Below, one piece after another: positions 43,090 through 45,922 of a stretch of DNA of 45,922 bases. The stretch's first letter is position 1; each line of letters starts with the position of its first letter. Position numbers and translations under genes: made by a program. The notes beneath the pieces are model-generated. The model was not told where the DNA came from, made no database searches, and saw only the letters and a list, made by a program, of their open reading frames with translations. The stretch comes from Fibrobacter sp. (GTDB lineage: Bacteria > Fibrobacterota > Fibrobacteria > Fibrobacterales > Fibrobacteraceae): positions 1 to 45,922 of the forward strand of contig NZ_JAFZKX010000095.1 in the NCBI RefSeq assembly GCF_017551775.1. The letters run 5' to 3'.

Positions 43090-43195
43090 GCAAAGGCCCG
43101 TTAAATAAACCTAAGCCGAGTACAGCAGAAACAAGCTTGCTTGTTTCTATTGTTGAGGCGCCGGTTTATGCGATGAAATCGCAATACGGGCCTTT
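43090..43195 (+). ncRNA. Split terminator of unit C with an 80-nt structured insert
   Basis: The arms of the unit A terminator, AAAGGCCCGT (43090-43099) and ACGGGCCTTT (43184-43193), are here separated by about 80 extra bases (43103-43182). The insert contains ATAAACC/GGTTTAT enclosing GAAACAAGC-TT-GCTTGTTTC, then GCGAT-GAA-ATCGC. Folded, this gives a three-way junction closed by the old terminator stem. It may be a small structured RNA or a small insertion; only structure supports it. Confidence 0.4.
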
Positions 43196-43312
43196 TCCGT
43201 TCACGGAAAAGCGCAAACCCGCAGCTGGTAACAACGGTAAACGCTTTGTGACATATAAAAAAGGACATCAACCATTTGCAAATCTATTTTTATTTTTGTA
43301 AGTGAGGAAACT

Positions 43313-45643
43313 ATGTCCATCCGCAAAATTTGTTTACCCGCAATAATCCTTTCGGCGCTCCTGCTCCCGGCAAGCGCTTTTATCGCCTGTTCCGATGACC
43401 CCAGCAACTCGAACTCCGCCGACGACACCATAGACGATTCCGGCAACGGGGATTCCTCGAGCAATCATCAAAACGCAAATTCATCTTCGTCCGCCCCCAA
43501 GGACACGACCATTCTCACGCCTGACGTCCCCCCTCCTGATGGCGGCTACACGGGCACCCTTACCGGCGTATGCGAAGGCCCGTTCCAGGCCGGAGCCACC
43601 GTAAAGCTGCAATACCTCTCGGAATCCGACCTTTCGCCGACCGATGATGCGGCAAGCGGCACCGTCTCCGACGAATTCGGCAAATACACCCTTCCGTACT
43701 CGGGCCTCCCCTCCTTCGCCATGCAGGAAGTTTCGGGAAAATTCCTGAACATCGTTCAGGGCGATGCCAACGCGACAATGACCCTCCGCTCGCTCATCCG
43801 CGGTGTTGACGGCGACACGGCCAACGTGAACATGCTTACCCACCTGGAGGCCCCGCGTATCGCCTACCTGATGAAGGAAAAATCCATGAGCTACGCCGAC
43901 GCTCAAGGCAAGGCGGAAGGCGAAGTCCTGCGGGCGTTCCACATGCAGAATCATCTTGTTCCGGCGCGCGGTCTTTCCGTATTCGGCAACAGCGCCGCCG
44001 ACGCGAACCTGCTCACGATTTCGTTCTTGATCACCGCCGACAACGCATCTTCCGACATTCAGGGCATCATAGACGCAATCGCTGCCGATATCGAGAAGGA
44101 CGGCACATGGGACGACGCCAAAACAAAGGCGCAAATCGCAGACTGGGCGTACATGCAGAGAATGGACGACCTCTCCTACACCCTCGAGAACATGATTCTT
44201 CCGCAGGAACTGTCGAACTTCGATCAAAAAGTCCGCATCTTCTGGTTCGAAACGTTCGGGCTCGGCACCTGCGATTCTACCAACCAAGAAGAAATCAAGA
44301 AAGCCGTAAACGAGTTCAGCCAATACTACGACAAGAATTTCGTATGCGGAGATTCCATATGGCGTATCGCATCGGCCGCAGTGCTCCAGAACCGCGAAGG
44401 ATCCGAGCTGTTCGGGGAATGCACCGAAGCGTTGGAAGGAAAGCTTAAAGAATCGGGCGACAAGAATTTCCTCTGCAAAAAATCCAAATGGAAATATGCG
44501 AGCGACGAGGAACTCCTGGACATCGCCGTAACAGAAAAGAACGGCGCATGCACCGCCGAGAAAAACGGGAATATCGTCCAACACGAATCCGCTTATGTGT
44601 TGTGCCAGAATTCCACCTGGAAAAAATTGAACGTGGTTCCGGTCGACTACTCCAAGGGACGCGCCATGAACGAGAAGCTCGGCCCCGGCATCAACCTGGG
44701 CAATGCCTGGGAATCCCAGGGCCAGAAAGGCGCCACGGCCGACTGCGGATGGAGCAACTGCATCAAGGATGAATATTTCAAGATTATCAAGGATGCCGGT
44801 TTCAAGTCCATACGCCTCCCCGTCCGCTGGAACTACGATGCCGCGAAGGAAGCGCCCTACACGCTGGATGCCGGCCGACTCGCTGGCGTGAAGGCCGATA
44901 TCGATCTTGCTCTCGCACAGGGACTCATCGTCATCGTGAACTTCCACCATTACATGGAACTCAACAACTACGCCCTCTACTACGACAACAATCCCAGCGG
45001 TTACGACAAGGAAAAGGCTCGTTTCCTCGGAATGTGGGAACAGGTCGCAAGGGAAATGGACGAATACGGCGACGACCAAATCGTGCTGGAAATCTTTAAC
45101 GAGCCGCATGAAATGAAAAACAAGTTCGTCGATGACCTGATGCTCTCCGCCTACGAAGTCATCCGCAAGAACGCCCCGGGCAAGACAATCATGTTCGAAG
45201 GCAACGGATATTCCAAGTTCGCGCAGATTTCGAACGTGAAGCTCCCCGCCGACGGCAACATCATCTTCACGGGCCACTACTACGAACCGTTCGAGTTTAC
45301 GCACCAGGGTCACGGCTACGACTGCGGAAGAAGGCTGAAGGATACCGACATTTCCAAGATTCCGATGCAGTTCAAGTCTTACGTTGATTCCGCCCTCGTC
45401 CATTTCCCCGACATTAACGGCGGGCACATCCCGATGAACATGGGTGAATTCGGCGTTTCGACTTGCGGCGGCAACGGCCCCACCAGCGAAGAGCGCGCGA
45501 AATGGACCGACGCGGCCATCAAGGCGGCAGAAAGCTACGGCATGTCCTGGCATTACTGGGGATTCACCGGCGTGGGCGGTTTCGAGGCCTATACGGGAAA
45601 CTGGAACAGCAATCTCATGGACGTGTTCAGCAAATACCTCTAG
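43313..45643 (+). CDS. GH5 endoglucanase, lipoprotein-anchored
   Basis: The 776-residue precursor has a lipobox-type signal (AFIAC, Cys26) and an Asp/Ser/Asn-rich linker to about residue 75. A beta-sandwich-like region follows (TGVCEGPFQAGATVKLQYLS), then a helical region to about 330. Three Cys/Trp modules (NFVCGDSIW, NFLCKKSKWKYAS, AYVLCQNSTW) precede a C-terminal GH5 domain from about 445 (GINLGNAWE, SIRLPVRW). The acid/base is Glu597 in EIFNEP and the nucleophile Glu712 in MGEFG. It should cleave beta-1,4-glucans such as cellulose at the cell surface. GAGG before the ATG fixes the start. TTTGTGACATAT upstream is half of a CRP-like site. A terminator follows. Confidence 0.9.
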   Translation: MSIRKICLPAIILSALLLPASAFIACSDDPSNSNSADDTIDDSGNGDSSSNHQNANSSSSAPKDTTILTPDVPPPDGGYTGTLTGVCEGPFQAGATVKLQYLSESDLSPTDDAASGTVSDEFGKYTLPYSGLPSFAMQEVSGKFLNIVQGDANATMTLRSLIRGVDGDTANVNMLTHLEAPRIAYLMKEKSMSYADAQGKAEGEVLRAFHMQNHLVPARGLSVFGNSAADANLLTISFLITADNASSDIQGIIDAIAADIEKDGTWDDAKTKAQIADWAYMQRMDDLSYTLENMILPQELSNFDQKVRIFWFETFGLGTCDSTNQEEIKKAVNEFSQYYDKNFVCGDSIWRIASAAVLQNREGSELFGECTEALEGKLKESGDKNFLCKKSKWKYASDEELLDIAVTEKNGACTAEKNGNIVQHESAYVLCQNSTWKKLNVVPVDYSKGRAMNEKLGPGINLGNAWESQGQKGATADCGWSNCIKDEYFKIIKDAGFKSIRLPVRWNYDAAKEAPYTLDAGRLAGVKADIDLALAQGLIVIVNFHHYMELNNYALYYDNNPSGYDKEKARFLGMWEQVAREMDEYGDDQIVLEIFNEPHEMKNKFVDDLMLSAYEVIRKNAPGKTIMFEGNGYSKFAQISNVKLPADGNIIFTGHYYEPFEFTHQGHGYDCGRRLKDTDISKIPMQFKSYVDSALVHFPDINGGHIPMNMGEFGVSTCGGNGPTSEERAKWTDAAIKAAESYGMSWHYWGFTGVGGFEAYTGNWNSNLMDVFSKYL

Positions 45644-45675
45644 ATAGCGCATTTTATGGAGTTTGTGCATGGGAG

Positions 45676-45702
45676 AACCTCGGCAATTGCCGAGGTTTTT
45701 TC
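45676..45702 (+). terminator. Terminator after the GH5 gene
   Basis: AACCTCGGCAA and TTGCCGAGGTT form an 11-bp perfect palindrome followed by TTTTC. Confidence 0.85.
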
Positions 45703-45755
45703 TATATTTGTGCCGCAATTGAACGGCTCCATTCGGACATTTGCGTAAATGTCCG
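45703..45755 (+). promoter_or_regulatory. leuC -10 box and leader hairpin
   Basis: TATATTTG (45703-45710) follows the GH5 terminator directly and would start RNA near 45716. The leader then contains CGGACATTT-GCGT-AAATGTCCG (45734-45755), a perfect 9-bp hairpin ending 26 bases before the leuC ATG. It may influence expression. The -35 is not clear. Confidence 0.5.
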
Positions 45756-45781
45756 GACGAGCGCAAAAAAGAGAAAAAATC

Positions 45782-45922
45782 ATGGGAAAATCACTCTATC
45801 AGAAGATTTTTGAGAGCCACACGGTAGCAAAGCTCCCGAGCGGCCAGTGCCAGCTCTTTATCGGGCTCCACCTCTGCCACGAAGTCACCAGCCCCCAGGC
45901 CTTCGCCCAGCTCCGCGAAGAA
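45782..45922 (+). CDS. leuC: 3-isopropylmalate dehydratase large subunit, N-terminal part
   Basis: The first 47 codons are in the window and the gene continues beyond it. The start [15 protein letters not shown] and the later [18 protein letters not shown] match the N-terminus of aconitase-family LeuC proteins (usually LYEKI and [12 protein letters not shown]). LeuC with LeuD isomerises 2- to 3-isopropylmalate in leucine synthesis and carries a 4Fe-4S cluster whose cysteines lie outside the window. The ATG at 45782 is preceded by an A-rich leader with GAG. A homologous dehydratase of the same family cannot be excluded from so short a piece. Confidence 0.82.
   Translation, partial: MGKSLYQKIFESHTVAKLPSGQCQLFIGLHLCHEVTSPQAFAQLREE

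Larger units (their letters stand above)
42767..43202 (+). repeat. Three related hairpin-terminator units (A, B, C)
   Basis: Unit A (42767-42859), B (about 42860-43012) and C (43013-43202) each begin AAGACCG(T/C)TCG, contain one or two hairpins and CTCCGG or ACTCCGG, and end in a GC-rich hairpin plus T-run and TTCAC or CTCAC. A and C share the identical 13-mer AAGACCGTTCGCG and the 19-mer CACTGCAAAGGCCCGTTAA. No protein-coding frame with convincing features is seen between 42769 and 43312. Confidence 0.65.

Noticed and set aside
42960-43301. 113-codon frame within the hairpin array
   Set aside because: It runs through two terminator hairpins and the structured insert, has no ribosome binding site and no protein-like composition.
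43481-45766. Long minus-strand frame opposite the GH5 gene
   Set aside because: Shadow of the glucanase gene; the plus strand has a lipobox, GH5 catalytic residues and a terminator.

Overview
The window looks like chromosomal DNA of a Fibrobacter species, close to but not identical with F. succinogenes S85. The strongest pointer is at 6051-7130: a circularly permuted GH16 mixed-linkage beta-glucanase that, from memory, matches the well-known Fibrobacter enzyme family. It has the same Ser/Pro linker and a basic tail ending in YRVNF-type residues. Supporting signs are the many lipoproteins, a GH5 glucanase with Cys/Trp modules, NPCBM and HExxH surface proteins, GC-rich third codon positions, and promoters with a TATATTTG-like -10 box.

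Layout. 1-475 is the 3' end of carB, followed by a terminator and a small AT-rich island (a possible 36-residue membrane peptide and a lipoprotein). 5871-1634 (minus) is a tight aromatic and cofactor operon: chorismate mutase, prephenate dehydrogenase, an EPSP-synthase-like protein, NAD kinase and a GNAT acetyltransferase. 6051-8570 (plus) is the secreted lichenase and a GntR/LacI-type regulator. 17658-8629 (minus) is an envelope operon: an LplT-PlsC-acyl-ACP synthetase fusion, a polytopic GT-C glycosyltransferase with an NPCBM domain, a MurG-like glycosyltransferase, a hypothetical protein and a YbdG-type mechanosensitive channel. 18676-17804 is a lipoprotein and 19062-18760 is ribosomal protein L31 type B. 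A LysM-like lipoprotein (19161, plus) faces a secreted HExxH protein with beta-helix repeats (22079-19845, minus). A membrane protein and a second LplT-PlsC-Aas fusion follow, then an Xaa-Pro aminopeptidase (28103-26739, minus).

28216-31770 (plus) is a lipoprotein-phoH-pgpH cluster, followed by a strongly promoted tRNA-Asp and a gene-free stretch with three 40-bp palindromic units. 39833-32493 (minus) encodes a 2446-residue secreted protein made of 22 Ig/cadherin-like repeats with a strict period of three. 40164-42086 (plus) holds a small hypothetical gene and a membrane-anchored M23 peptidase. 42334 is a lipoprotein, followed by about 540 bp of repeated, highly structured intergenic DNA. 43313 is a lipoprotein GH5 glucanase and 45782 is the start of leuC, cut by the window edge.

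How they fit together. Most genes serve envelope building (phospholipid repair, glycosylation, peptidoglycan cleavage, osmoprotection), surface display and plant beta-glucan digestion, mixed with housekeeping biosynthesis. The least explained signals are the three-domain higher-order repeat of the giant protein, the palindromic units behind tRNA-Asp, the triplicated terminator array before the GH5 gene (one copy split by an 80-nt structured insert), and the EPSP synthase homologue that lacks several catalytic motifs. All functional calls rest on reading motifs by eye; no database search was run.
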